Source: Oscillospiraceae bacterium (lineage in GTDB: Bacteria; Bacillota; Clostridia; Oscillospirales; Ruminococcaceae). From it: a stretch of 50,490 nt of DNA. The notes under the pieces were generated by a model, which saw nothing but the letters and a program-made list of their open reading frames with translations, was not told the origin of the DNA and did no database searches. Positions 43,984 to 50,490 of the stretch are shown piece by piece (the first letter of the stretch is position 1; the number at the start of each line of letters is the position of its first letter). The stretch lies in NCBI GenBank assembly GCA_017436125.1, contig JAFSDS010000071.1, forward strand, positions 1 through 50,490. Direction: 5' to 3'. A program made the position numbers and the translations under genes.

Positions 43984-44850
43984 ATGTTTGATATCCTTAA
44001 AAAGCAGGGACGGATAGAGAGCATCCCCGTCGCAGAAATAATCCCAAACCGCTTTCAGCCCCGGCGGACTTTTGACGAAAAAGAACTTTTTGCCCTTGGG
44101 GAGAGCATCAGGGAAAACGGGCTTATACAGCCGGTGGCCGTTCGCAAAATCCCCGGAGGATTTGAACTTATCTCCGGGGAGCGGCGGCTCCGGGCCTGCA
44201 AAATCATAGGCCGCCCCAAAATAGAGGCCATTGTTTATGAAATAGAGGACAGGGAATCCGCCGTCTGGGCGCTTATTGAAAATCTTCAGCGCAGCGACCT
44301 TGGTCCTTTTGAAGAAGCGGAGGCTCTTGCAAAGCTTATAGCCGCCTGGAGCATTCCCAGAGAAGAGGCGGCAAAAAAACTCGGCATGGCGCCCTCGACC
44401 CTATCCAATAAATTAAGGCTTTTAAAACTGGAGCCGGAGGTGCAAAGGATTATCACGGAAAATTCCCTTACGGAGCGCCACGCAAGAGAACTGCTTCGAA
44501 TTGAAGGGCAAAAGGAAAGGGAAGAGGCGGCAAAGCATATTGCCGCAAAAAACCTGAATGTTTCCGAAACGGAAAGATACATCATAAAACTTTTGGAAAA
44601 GAAAAAGCCGGCGCCTAAAAAGACAAAATACATAGTAAGGGATCTTCGGCTTTTTATAAATACTTTCGAGCACGCGGTCGAGGTTATGAACTGCGCCGGC
44701 CTTTGCGCCGTGAGCACCGTTACGGAATCCGACGAAAGCATAACCTATTCCGTTTGTGTTCCCAAAAGCAAGGCTTTTTCCAAAGCCGCAAAAGCGGCAG
44801 ATGAAAGCGCTGCTCCGGTGCGTTCCGCATCCGCACCGTCAGTTATATAA
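43984..44850 (+). CDS. noc: Nucleoid occlusion protein Noc (ParB family)
   Basis: 288 residues, a ParB-type CTPase/DNA clamp. Seen: IPVAEIIPNRFQPRRTFDEKEL, GLIQPVAVRK, the CTP/arginine box GERRLRA, ENLQRSDLGPFEEAEA, and an HTH (AAKKLGMAPSTLSNKLRLLKL). It is a paralogue of parB downstream. Position directly after the rsmG region and upstream of parA is that of noc in Bacillota; discrimination from a second ParB rests on this. ATG 43984 lies eight bases after GGAGG; ATG 43978 is too close. A Ser/Ala-rich C-terminus follows the dimerisation region. Confidence 0.88.
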   Translation: MFDILKKQGRIESIPVAEIIPNRFQPRRTFDEKELFALGESIRENGLIQPVAVRKIPGGFELISGERRLRACKIIGRPKIEAIVYEIEDRESAVWALIENLQRSDLGPFEEAEALAKLIAAWSIPREEAAKKLGMAPSTLSNKLRLLKLEPEVQRIITENSLTERHARELLRIEGQKEREEAAKHIAAKNLNVSETERYIIKLLEKKKPAPKKTKYIVRDLRLFINTFEHAVEVMNCAGLCAVSTVTESDESITYSVCVPKSKAFSKAAKAADESAAPVRSASAPSVI

Positions 44851-44892
44851 AGAAGCAAGAAACCGCTTCGCCAAAAAACACATTCCCCTGAA

Positions 44893-44937
44893 AGAACGCA
44901 GAGGGCCGCCTTTTTATAAGGCGGCCTTTTGCGTTCT
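44893..44937 (+). terminator. noc terminator
   Basis: A nested stem: outer AGAACGCA/TGCGTTCT and inner GGCCGCC/GGCGGCC with T-rich stretches. The first parS begins at its last base. Confidence 0.75.
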
Positions 44938-44952
44938 GTTCCACGTGGAACA
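44937..44952. promoter_or_regulatory. parS site 1
   Basis: TGTTCCACGTGGAACA, a perfect 16-bp palindrome differing by one base from the Bacillus parS TGTTCCACGTGAAACA. ParB nucleation site next to the origin. Confidence 0.88.
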
Positions 44953-45172
44953 AAGCCTGCGAGCGCGTCCGGTGGACGATGAAGCGAGCAGGGTTTGGCG
45001 CCGCGGTCAAAATATTCAAGGCGAATGCCGAAGAATATTTTGGGCACCGCAAGAATGGTATCTTCCGCTAAGAAGTAGGGAATAGGAAGCGAGGCATGTC
45101 CCGGTTGAATTTTAATAAGTGTAAGGAACCATCAAAATTCTTTCCAAGTTTCTGTACAAAAAATATGTGGCA
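44953..45172. other. Spacer between parS site 1 and the repeat
   Basis: Non-coding. It contains (44961-44989) the 28-base stretch found inverted at 17656-17684 with one mismatch, which includes the CGTCC-GGT-GGACG hairpin. There is also an imperfect AAAATATTC/GAATATTTT inverted pair (45008-45041). No gene, tRNA or known RNA was recognised. Confidence 0.5.
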
Positions 45173-45228
45173 ACAATCCCTCAGTCATTTTCCGGCGAAA
45201 ATGACAGCCCCCTTTACACAAGGGGGCC
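45173..45228. repeat. R2 half-unit
   Basis: ACAATCCCTCAGTC, middle stem ATTTTCCGGCGAAAAT, GACAGCCCCCTTTACACAAGGGGGCC. Confidence 0.85.
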
Positions 45229-45234
45229 TTTTTA

Positions 45235-45250
45235 TGTTCCACGTGAAACA
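45235..45250. promoter_or_regulatory. parS site 2
   Basis: TGTTCCACGTGAAACA, identical to the Bacillus subtilis parS consensus. It lies 25 bases upstream of the parA -35 box, so ParB spreading could influence parAB expression. Confidence 0.95.
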
Positions 45251-45274
45251 TTTTAAAGATTTTTGTTAAATAGA

Positions 45275-45303
45275 TTGAAAAACTTTGCAATAGCTATTAT
45301 AAT
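45275..45303 (+). promoter_or_regulatory. parAB promoter
   Basis: TTGAAA (45275-45280), 17 bp, TATAAT (45298-45303), 31 bases upstream of the parA ATG. Confidence 0.8.
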
Positions 45304-45334
45304 TATAAGGAACTAATATTAACCGGAGGAAAGA

Positions 45335-46111
45335 ATGGGCAAAATAATAGCATTCGCAAACCAAAAAGGCGGAGTTGGAAAAACGACCACCGCGGTCAAC
45401 CTTTCAGCATCCCTTGCATACAGAACAAGAGGAAGAGTTTTGCTTGTGGATTCTGACCCCCAGGGAAACGCAACCTCCGGACTTGGCATCAATAAAAGGG
45501 AAGTGAAACATTCCGTTTATGACGTTGTTATCGGAAACTGCTCTGCAAAAGATGCCGTAATAAGAACAAAATATAAAAACCTTGATATAATGCCTTCGAG
45601 CATAGACCTTGCTGCGGCGGAAATCGAGCTTGTGGATATGGAAAACAGGGCTCTTCGTCTTAAAACCGCCCTTGCTTCCATCCAGAGCGACTATGATTTT
45701 ATCTGCATCGACTGTCCGCCCTCCCTTGGACTTCTTACTCTCAATGCTCTTGCGGCCTGCACCAGTATTCTTGTTCCGATACAGTGCGAATTTTATGCGC
45801 TTGAAGGACTTTCTCAGCTTATGGCGACGGTGCGCACCGTTAAAAGGCTTTATAACGGATATATCGACATGGAAGGCGTTTTGCTGACCATGTATGACGG
45901 AAGACTTAACCTTACGACCCAGGTTGTTGAAGAAGTTAAAAAATACTTTCCGCAGAAAGTTTTTAAAACCGTTATTCCGAGGAATGTCCGCCTTTCCGAG
46001 GCGCCTTCCTTCGGCGAACCGGTAATATATTATGATTTCGCGTCAAAAGGCAGCCAGAGCTATCTTGCTCTTGCGGATGAGATAATCGCGAACAACGGAA
46101 CGGAGGGATAA
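45335..46111 (+). CDS. parA: Chromosome partitioning ATPase ParA (Soj)
   Basis: 258 residues, a deviant Walker A ATPase: KGGVGKTT (11-18), the A' motif DSDPQGNAT, and Walker B FICIDCPPSLG. It binds DNA when dimerised by ATP and is stimulated by ParB; in Bacillota it also regulates DnaA. The short N-terminus without an HTH shows it is the chromosomal, not the plasmid type. ATG 45335 has a GGAGGAAAG SD. parB starts two bases after its stop. Confidence 0.96.
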   Translation: MGKIIAFANQKGGVGKTTTAVNLSASLAYRTRGRVLLVDSDPQGNATSGLGINKREVKHSVYDVVIGNCSAKDAVIRTKYKNLDIMPSSIDLAAAEIELVDMENRALRLKTALASIQSDYDFICIDCPPSLGLLTLNALAACTSILVPIQCEFYALEGLSQLMATVRTVKRLYNGYIDMEGVLLTMYDGRLNLTTQVVEEVKKYFPQKVFKTVIPRNVRLSEAPSFGEPVIYYDFASKGSQSYLALADEIIANNGTEG

Positions 46112-46112
46112 T

Positions 46113-46982
46113 GTGGCAAAATCCAGAGGACTTGGAAAAGGGCTGGACGCTCTTTTTGCAGATTCGGTCAATGTTTCCGCAGAGGAAAGCGGAATAAACA
46201 GCGTAAGACTTTCTGAAATCGAGCCCAACTTATCTCAGCCGAGAAAAGAATTCGACGAGGAAGCTCTTAACGAACTTGCGGATTCCATCGCCGCCCACGG
46301 CGTTTTACAGCCCCTTCTTATAAGACCCACCAAAAACGGCATGTATCAGATCGTTGCGGGCGAAAGAAGATGGCGCGCCGCAAGACTTGCGGGACTTACG
46401 GAAGTTCCGGCGCTTATCCGCGAACTTACGGACGAAGAAACGGACCAGATGGCGCTTATCGAAAACCTTCAGCGAGAGGACCTCAACGCAGTTGAAACCG
46501 CGGAAGGCTACCGCCGCCTTATGGATAAATACGGCATGACCCAGGAACAGCTTTCCGAAGCTGTTGGAAAATCAAGACCCGCCGTTGCAAACACCCTTCG
46601 CATACTTAACCTTCCCAATGAAGTTCTTCCCCTTGTTTCAAGCGGAAAACTTTCCGCCGGACACGCAAAGGCAATTCTTTCCGCACCGGAGGAAAAACGC
46701 GTTGAACTTGCGAAGATGATAGTTTCTATGGAACTTTCCGTTCGAGAAGCGGAAAAAGCCGCTGCAAAAATCGGAAAGGAAACGAAAGAAACGGGCAAAA
46801 AGAAAAAGGATACCTTCCCGAAGGATAAATTCTATCGCGAAATGCAGGTTGCTATGACCGAGGAACTTGGAAGACCCTTTAAAATCACCGAAAACGAAAA
46901 AGGCGGAGCCATTGAGCTTCCGTTTTACAGCAAAGAGGAGCTTGCGGATTTCTGCGAACGCCTTCTTAAAAAGAAAATGTAA
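46113..46982 (+). CDS. parB: Chromosome partitioning protein ParB (Spo0J)
   Basis: 289 residues. The RGLGKGLDALF N-terminus (ParA-stimulating), LSEIEPNLSQPRKEFD, the CTP box GERRWRAA (about 88-95), ENLQREDLNAVETA, an HTH (QLSEAVGKSRPAVANTLRIL), and a C-terminal dimer domain. Compared with Noc it keeps the basic N-terminal peptide, which supports the assignment of the two. The start is GTG 46113 with GGAGGG five bases upstream, one base after the parA stop. It should bind both parS sites upstream. Confidence 0.95.
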   Translation: MAKSRGLGKGLDALFADSVNVSAEESGINSVRLSEIEPNLSQPRKEFDEEALNELADSIAAHGVLQPLLIRPTKNGMYQIVAGERRWRAARLAGLTEVPALIRELTDEETDQMALIENLQREDLNAVETAEGYRRLMDKYGMTQEQLSEAVGKSRPAVANTLRILNLPNEVLPLVSSGKLSAGHAKAILSAPEEKRVELAKMIVSMELSVREAEKAAAKIGKETKETGKKKKDTFPKDKFYREMQVAMTEELGRPFKITENEKGGAIELPFYSKEELADFCERLLKKKM

Positions 46983-47000
46983 AGATAAGGAGAAAAACCG

Positions 47001-48269
47001 ATGCTTGATATTAGATTTGTAAGAGAAAACGCGGAGCTTGTTAAAGAGGCATGCCGCAGAAGATTTAAACCCATGGACGAGGTTGTTGATGAGCTTGTTG
47101 ATATCGACGCACAGCGCCGTAAACTCAACGCAAAAACCGATGACCTTAAAGCACAGCAGAACCGCGCCAGCAAACAGATCCCCGTTATGAAAAAGAACGG
47201 CGAGGATACCACCGAGCTTATGGCACAGATGAAAGAAATCGCCGAAGAAAGCAAAAAATGCGGCGAGGAACTTGCAAAACTTGAGGACCGCCAGCTTGAA
47301 CTTATTCTCAAAATCCCGAACATCCCCAACGAGGCTGTTCCTTACGGAAAAGACGATACCGAAAACGTTGAGCTCAGAAGATGGGGCGAACCCCGCCAGT
47401 TTGATTTTGAGCCGAAGGCACACTGGGATATCGGCCAGGATCTCAACATCCTTGACCCGGAAAGAGCGGGTAAAGTTACCGGCGCAAGATTCCATTTCTA
47501 TAAAGACCTTGGCGCAAGACTTGAGCGCGCTATCATGAACTATTTCCTCGATACCCACACCGCAAACGGATATACCGAGATTTTCCCGCCCTTTATGGCA
47601 AACAAAGCTTCCATGACCGGCACCGGCCAGCTTCCGAAATTTGCGGAAGATATGTATAAACTTGAGGGAGAGGATCTTTATCTCATCCCCACTGCGGAAG
47701 TTCCGGTAACCAACTTCCATAGGGGAGAGGTTCTTGATAAAGCAAGCCTTCCTATCAAATACTGCGCATATTCCGCCTGCTTCCGCGCAGAAGCAGGTTC
47801 CGCAGGCCGCGATACCCGCGGACTTATCCGCCAGCACCAGTTCAACAAAGTTGAGCTTGTTAAATTTGCGGATCCGGAAAAATCCTATGAAGAACTTGAG
47901 GAACTTACCGGCGAAGCTGAAAAAGTTCTTCAGGGACTTGGTCTTCCTTACCGCGTAGTTGTTCTTACTACCGGCGACCTTACTTTCAGTTCTGCAAAAA
48001 CCTATGATATCGAAGTATGGATGCCTTCCTACGGAAGATATGTAGAAATTTCCTCCTGCTCCAACTTTGAGGACTTCCAGGCACGCCGCGCAAACATCAA
48101 ATGCAAAGATAAAGACGGCAAGGCTGTTTTTGCTCATACTCTTAACGGTTCCGGCGTTGCAATCGGAAGAACCACCGCTGCTATTCTTGAAAACTATCAG
48201 AACGCAGACGGCAGCGTTACCATTCCGGAAGTGCTTCGCAGATATATGGGAATTGACGAAATTAAATAA
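47001..48269 (+). CDS. serS: Seryl-tRNA synthetase
   Basis: 422 residues, class II synthetase. The N-terminal antiparallel coiled-coil arm (about 28-105), which grips the long variable arm of tRNA-Ser, is clear from the Lys/Glu/Gln-rich pattern. Motif 2 [21 protein letters not shown] and motif 3 [19 protein letters not shown] are intact. ATG 47001 has an AAGGAG SD. It lies 18 bases after parB with no T-box visible. A terminator follows. Confidence 0.96.
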   Translation: MLDIRFVRENAELVKEACRRRFKPMDEVVDELVDIDAQRRKLNAKTDDLKAQQNRASKQIPVMKKNGEDTTELMAQMKEIAEESKKCGEELAKLEDRQLELILKIPNIPNEAVPYGKDDTENVELRRWGEPRQFDFEPKAHWDIGQDLNILDPERAGKVTGARFHFYKDLGARLERAIMNYFLDTHTANGYTEIFPPFMANKASMTGTGQLPKFAEDMYKLEGEDLYLIPTAEVPVTNFHRGEVLDKASLPIKYCAYSACFRAEAGSAGRDTRGLIRQHQFNKVELVKFADPEKSYEELEELTGEAEKVLQGLGLPYRVVVLTTGDLTFSSAKTYDIEVWMPSYGRYVEISSCSNFEDFQARRANIKCKDKDGKAVFAHTLNGSGVAIGRTTAAILENYQNADGSVTIPEVLRRYMGIDEIK

Positions 48270-48273
48270 CAAT

Positions 48274-48307
48274 AAAAAAGAGCGCCTTAAAGGCGCTCTT
48301 TTTTTTG
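48274..48307. terminator. Symmetric terminator between serS and the convergent DUF975 gene
   Basis: AAAAAAGAGCGCC / GGCGCTCTTTTTTTT with a TTAAA loop; A and T runs on both sides fit use from both directions. Confidence 0.9.
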
Positions 48308-48314
48308 TGTTTAA

Positions 48315-49046
48315 TTATTGCTGTTCCGGCAAAAATCCCGGAAGTTCGTTAAAATCGGAGAAGTTTTGGCTATGTGCCTTTTCACGCATCACCTGATAAA
48401 GCTCGGCATAAGTTGCCTGGACATAGGGTTCCAGGAAAAGAAGGCCGATTCCGCAGGTGATCGAACCGAGAATTATCCAGCCGATGAAGGAAAGCCCAAG
48501 AAAGAAAATATCGAATTTCTCATCCCGGGTCATTTCCTTAGAAAGTTCGAAAGCGCGTTTTGAACTGATTTTCGGGTTTTCAGCAAGGATATAGGGGACC
48601 ATAAAATATTCATAGGATTTTATGATTCCGGGAATTATTAAAAGAAAACTCCAGAGAAGGACCTTGAGATTAAGAAGGAACATTGTTTTTACGATATTAA
48701 GATATCCGCCGCTTTTGAAAACCCAGAAGAGTCTTTCGATTTTTGAACCGAAAAGGCGGTTTTCCATAAAGAATCTATCCATTCCAACCATAAGCGGATA
48801 ACCGATAAAAGTGTTCCAAATAATGGAAAAAATCAGGATAAAGGGAATGGCGGTCATTAAAAAGGAAGAATATTTTTCGTTTTCCATAATTGACGTATAT
48901 TCGAGGTCTTGGGTCAAAATGGAAATTATGTTTGCCGGGTCGGTTGCAAGAAAGCCGACAATGATTGTTGCAAGGAAAGGGAGCCAATAGCCGAAGCGGC
49001 TGAGTACGTCTTTTGCGTTTTGTTTAAGTTTAGAATTTTCCCACAT
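48315..49046 (-). CDS. DUF975 family membrane protein (copy 1)
   Basis: 243 residues with about five membrane segments. The DUF975 features are evident: an N-terminal LKQNAKDVLSRFGYW, a basic SKIERLFWVFKSGGYLNIVKTMF loop, the helix pair IIPGIIKSYEYFMVPYILAENPKISSKRAFELSKEMT, and a C-terminal EPYVQATYAELYQVMREKA. Function unknown; members often occur as multiple copies. It is divergent from a close paralogue at 49227. ATG 49046 has an AGGAGGTG SD. Confidence 0.88.
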   Translation of the reverse strand: MWENSKLKQNAKDVLSRFGYWLPFLATIIVGFLATDPANIISILTQDLEYTSIMENEKYSSFLMTAIPFILIFSIIWNTFIGYPLMVGMDRFFMENRLFGSKIERLFWVFKSGGYLNIVKTMFLLNLKVLLWSFLLIIPGIIKSYEYFMVPYILAENPKISSKRAFELSKEMTRDEKFDIFFLGLSFIGWIILGSITCGIGLLFLEPYVQATYAELYQVMREKAHSQNFSDFNELPGFLPEQQ

Positions 49047-49226
49047 AAAAACACCTCCTATGCAGCTTCATTTTAGCACAGGGGCGTTATTTTTGCAACC
49101 GGAAAACCCGGCTTTGAATTACGCATAAAACAAAAAATATTCCTTTATATAATAAATGTTTACAATTTATTTATTCTCTTGACCAAAAAACGATATATAA
49201 TAAAAACATCAGGGAGGTGTTTTTAT

Positions 49227-50057
49227 ATGTGGACGAGAGCACGAATCAAAGAAGAAGCAAAAAACAGCCTTAAACGTTTTGGCTATTGGATGCCCCTTCT
49301 CATAACTTTTCTTACCGGGATTCTGACCGGCGGAGTCAGCACCGGAGGAACGACGACAAACACCATAACCGCCGAATACACCCATGAATATCAGGGAGAT
49401 CTCAGCCCGGCGGGTTTTGCCGCATTTATTGATGAGTTCCTTGGCGAAGTCGGTATGGCGCTTGATAACTTTTTCAGCAACCCTCTTATCGCCATGACCA
49501 CCGCTTTTGTTATTGTTCTTGCGTTTATGTTCGGTCTTGTTATTGCATTTGGCTGGGGAGCTTTTGTTTCCGGACCGGTTATTGTTGGCAAGAACCGCTA
49601 TTTTATGGAACACAGGGGTTTTGATTCAAAATTTGAAAGACTTTTTTGGTCTTTTAAAGGCGGAAGATATCTTAACGTTGTAAAGACGATGTTCTGGAGA
49701 GAACTTAAAATCTTCTTCTGGACTTTACTTTTCATCATTCCCGGAATCATAAAATCCTATGAGTACTGCATGGTGCCCTATATCCTTGCGGAAAATCCGA
49801 ACATCAGCTCCGAGAGAGCTTTTGAGCTTTCCCGCCTTATGACTAAAGGGGAGAAGTGGAAGATATTTGTTCTTGATCTTTCCTTCATCGGATGGAGAAT
49901 TCTTGGTGTTCTTTGCTGCTGCGTTGGCGAGGTTTTCCTTGAACCTTATTATCAGGCAACTTATGCGGAACTTTATCAGGTAATGCGCGAAAAGGCCCAC
50001 GGTCTTGGCTATGCAGATTACACCGAGCTTCCCGGATTTTTCCCGGATCAGAGATAA
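49227..50057 (+). CDS. DUF975 family membrane protein (copy 2)
   Basis: 276 residues, a paralogue of the previous gene: the segments FGYWMPLL, SKFERLFWSFKGGRYLNVVKTMF, IIPGIIKSYEYCMVPYILAENPNISSERAFELS and EPYYQATYAELYQVMREKAHG are almost the same. It differs by a longer first extracellular loop (about 42-90) rich in Gly/Thr and acidic residues. ATG 49227 has a GGGAGGTG SD; the frame runs back to 49179 but without one. Function unknown. Confidence 0.87.
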   Translation: MWTRARIKEEAKNSLKRFGYWMPLLITFLTGILTGGVSTGGTTTNTITAEYTHEYQGDLSPAGFAAFIDEFLGEVGMALDNFFSNPLIAMTTAFVIVLAFMFGLVIAFGWGAFVSGPVIVGKNRYFMEHRGFDSKFERLFWSFKGGRYLNVVKTMFWRELKIFFWTLLFIIPGIIKSYEYCMVPYILAENPNISSERAFELSRLMTKGEKWKIFVLDLSFIGWRILGVLCCCVGEVFLEPYYQATYAELYQVMREKAHGLGYADYTELPGFFPDQR

Positions 50058-50070
50058 TATTTATAAAAAG

Positions 50071-50101
50071 AAAAAGCACCCTTTCCGGGGGTGCTTTTTT
50101 T
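50071..50101 (+). terminator. Terminator of DUF975 copy 2
   Basis: AAAAAGCACCC / GGGGTGCTTTTTTT stem with a TTTCC-like loop. Confidence 0.88.
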
Positions 50102-50118
50102 GCGTGCTCAAAAATGAA

Positions 50119-50150
50119 TAAAAAAATGAGCACCGATTATCGGTGCTCAT
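50119..50150 (-). terminator. Terminator of the tRNA-Glu/Met operon, built from an inverted GTGCTCA pair
   Basis: On the minus strand, three bases after the tRNA-Glu CCA, ATGAGCACCGATAATCGGTG can fold back on itself (GAGCACCGAT/ATCGGTGCTC) and is followed by T7. On the plus strand it is TGAGCAC (50127-50133) facing GTGCTCA (50143-50149). Confidence 0.85.
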
Positions 50151-50152
50151 TA

Positions 50153-50227
50153 TGGTGACCCGTGCGAGAATCGAACTCGCGTTACAGCCGTGAAAGGGCC
50201 GTGTCTTAACCGCTTGACCAACGGGCC
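50153..50227 (-). tRNA. tRNA-Glu (UUC)
   Basis: Minus strand: acceptor GGCCCGT/ACGGGTC (one G-T pair), anticodon arm CGGCC-CTTTCAC-GGCTG giving anticodon TTC, T arm with GTTCGATTC, discriminator A and encoded CCA (50153-50155). Confidence 0.95.
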
Positions 50228-50230
50228 ATG

Positions 50231-50307
50231 TGGTAGCGGCGACTGGATTCGAACCGGTGACACTTCGGGTATGAACCGAATGCTCTAGCCAACTGAGCTA
50301 CGCCGCC
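50231..50307 (-). tRNA. tRNA-Met (CAU), elongator type
   Basis: Minus strand: acceptor GGCGGCG/CGCCGCT, D arm GCTCAGTTGGCTAGAGC, anticodon arm TTCGG-TTCATAC-CCGAA giving anticodon CAT, T arm with GGTTCGAATCC, discriminator A and encoded CCA. The paired first base and the overall sequence resemble elongator rather than initiator tRNA; tRNA-Ile2 with a modified C34 is a remote alternative. It is transcribed ahead of tRNA-Glu, with three bases between them. Confidence 0.92.
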
Positions 50308-50338
50308 ATTACTTTTGTAAAGCCTTAAGGCGTAGATT

Positions 50339-50367
50339 ATTATACAAAACAAAAAGCGGTTTGTCAA
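50339..50367 (-). promoter_or_regulatory. Promoter of the tRNA-Met/Glu operon
   Basis: On the minus strand TTGACA (50362-50367), 17 bp, TATAAT (50339-50344): a full consensus sigma-A promoter 31 bases upstream of tRNA-Met. Confidence 0.9.
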
Positions 50368-50463
50368 CCCCTTTTTTAAAGTTTTTTTAATTTTTTTCGA
50401 TTTTTTTAAAATTCTCCGTTTTTGCGCGGAGGTTTACCTCCTCGGATAAGGAGTATCCAATTA

Positions 50464-50490
50464 ATGTAGGGGCGACCCTTGCGGTCGCCC
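50464..50490. repeat. R1-variant palindrome cut by the window end
   Basis: GTAGGGGCGACCCTTGCGGT and following GTCGCCC: the inverted form of the GCGGGCGACCGC...GGTC variant seen at 7870 and 10782. Confidence 0.7.

Noticed and set aside
44756-45085. 109-codon open frame overlapping the noc end and the parS site
   Set aside because: It overlaps noc in another frame, crosses the terminator hairpin and parS, and has no SD.
46983-47000. T-box leader for serS
   Set aside because: Only 18 bases separate parB and serS; no specifier hairpin or antiterminator fits there.
46638-48272. 544-codon minus-strand open frame opposite parB and serS
   Set aside because: Shadow of two well supported genes; composition is unlike real proteins here.

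Overview
This window is the replication-origin neighbourhood of a Bacillota genome, most likely a gut-type clostridium (Oscillospirales/Ruminococcaceae-like). The evidence is the classical Gram-positive origin order (gyrA, gyrB, remB, recF, yaaA, dnaN, dnaA | rpmH, rnpA, yidD, yidC, khpB/jag, mnmE, mnmG, rsmG, noc, parA, parB, serS), moderate GC, a strong preference for CTT (Leu) and GTT (Val) codons, and Bacillota-type small families (DUF1292, DUF1653, DUF370/RemB, DUF975, DUF2975). The taxonomic call is an inference; no rRNA is present.

Layout. 1-5.4 kb: tRNA-Ser, then + strand genes for a FliB-like cysteine-rich protein, a MazG-like pyrophosphohydrolase, an iron alcohol dehydrogenase, a PepV-type dipeptidase and a membrane-embedded M28 peptidase. 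5.6-6.3 kb: lexA with two LexA operators over its own promoter. 6.5-14.7 kb: mainly minus-strand housekeeping and envelope genes (metallophosphoesterase, DUF1653, tcdA, two DUF1292 proteins, a cyclophilin-like lipid-facing protein, hemW, dusB, an M23 lipoprotein), separated by repeat-rich spacers. 14.9-22.7 kb: polA, a small membrane protein, pth and mfd on +. 23.2 kb: a 61-residue orphan protein in its own promoter-leader-terminator unit. 23.9-33.9 kb: the minus-strand replication cluster gyrA to dnaA, with an unrecognised membrane protein between gyrB and gyrA. 32.3-34.5 kb: the origin, with DnaA-box-like 9-mers on both sides of dnaA. 34.5-42 kb: the rpmH-rnpA-yidD-yidC-khpB and mnmE-mnmG-rsmG block on +. 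42.1-43.7 kb: a four-gene minus cassette (DUF2975, Cro/CI-type regulator, two orphans). 44-48.3 kb: noc, two parS sites, parA, parB, serS. 48.3-50.1 kb: a divergent pair of DUF975 membrane proteins. 50.1-50.4 kb: a tRNA-Glu/tRNA-Met operon on minus with a consensus promoter and terminator.

How it fits together. Transcription runs away from ~34 kb on both sides in the core, as expected for a bidirectional origin. DnaA, DnaN, RecF and gyrase serve replication; ParA, ParB, Noc and the two parS sites serve origin segregation and nucleoid occlusion; YidD, YidC, RnpA and KhpB link membrane protein insertion, RNase P and RNA binding; MnmE/MnmG, DusB, TcdA and RsmG are RNA modification enzymes; LexA, Mfd and PolA are DNA repair.

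The most unusual material is non-coding. The spacers hold a dense family of short palindromic modules. In five places two half-units face each other, giving ~110-165 bp elements with long terminal inverted repeats and a middle stem that changes sequence but stays self-complementary. A ~335 bp structured block is present twice. The 7-mer GTGCTCA occurs about 32 times on the two strands. A second cluster of origin-type 9-mers lies ~20 kb from dnaA, upstream of hemW. No CRISPR, prophage or complete insertion sequence was seen.
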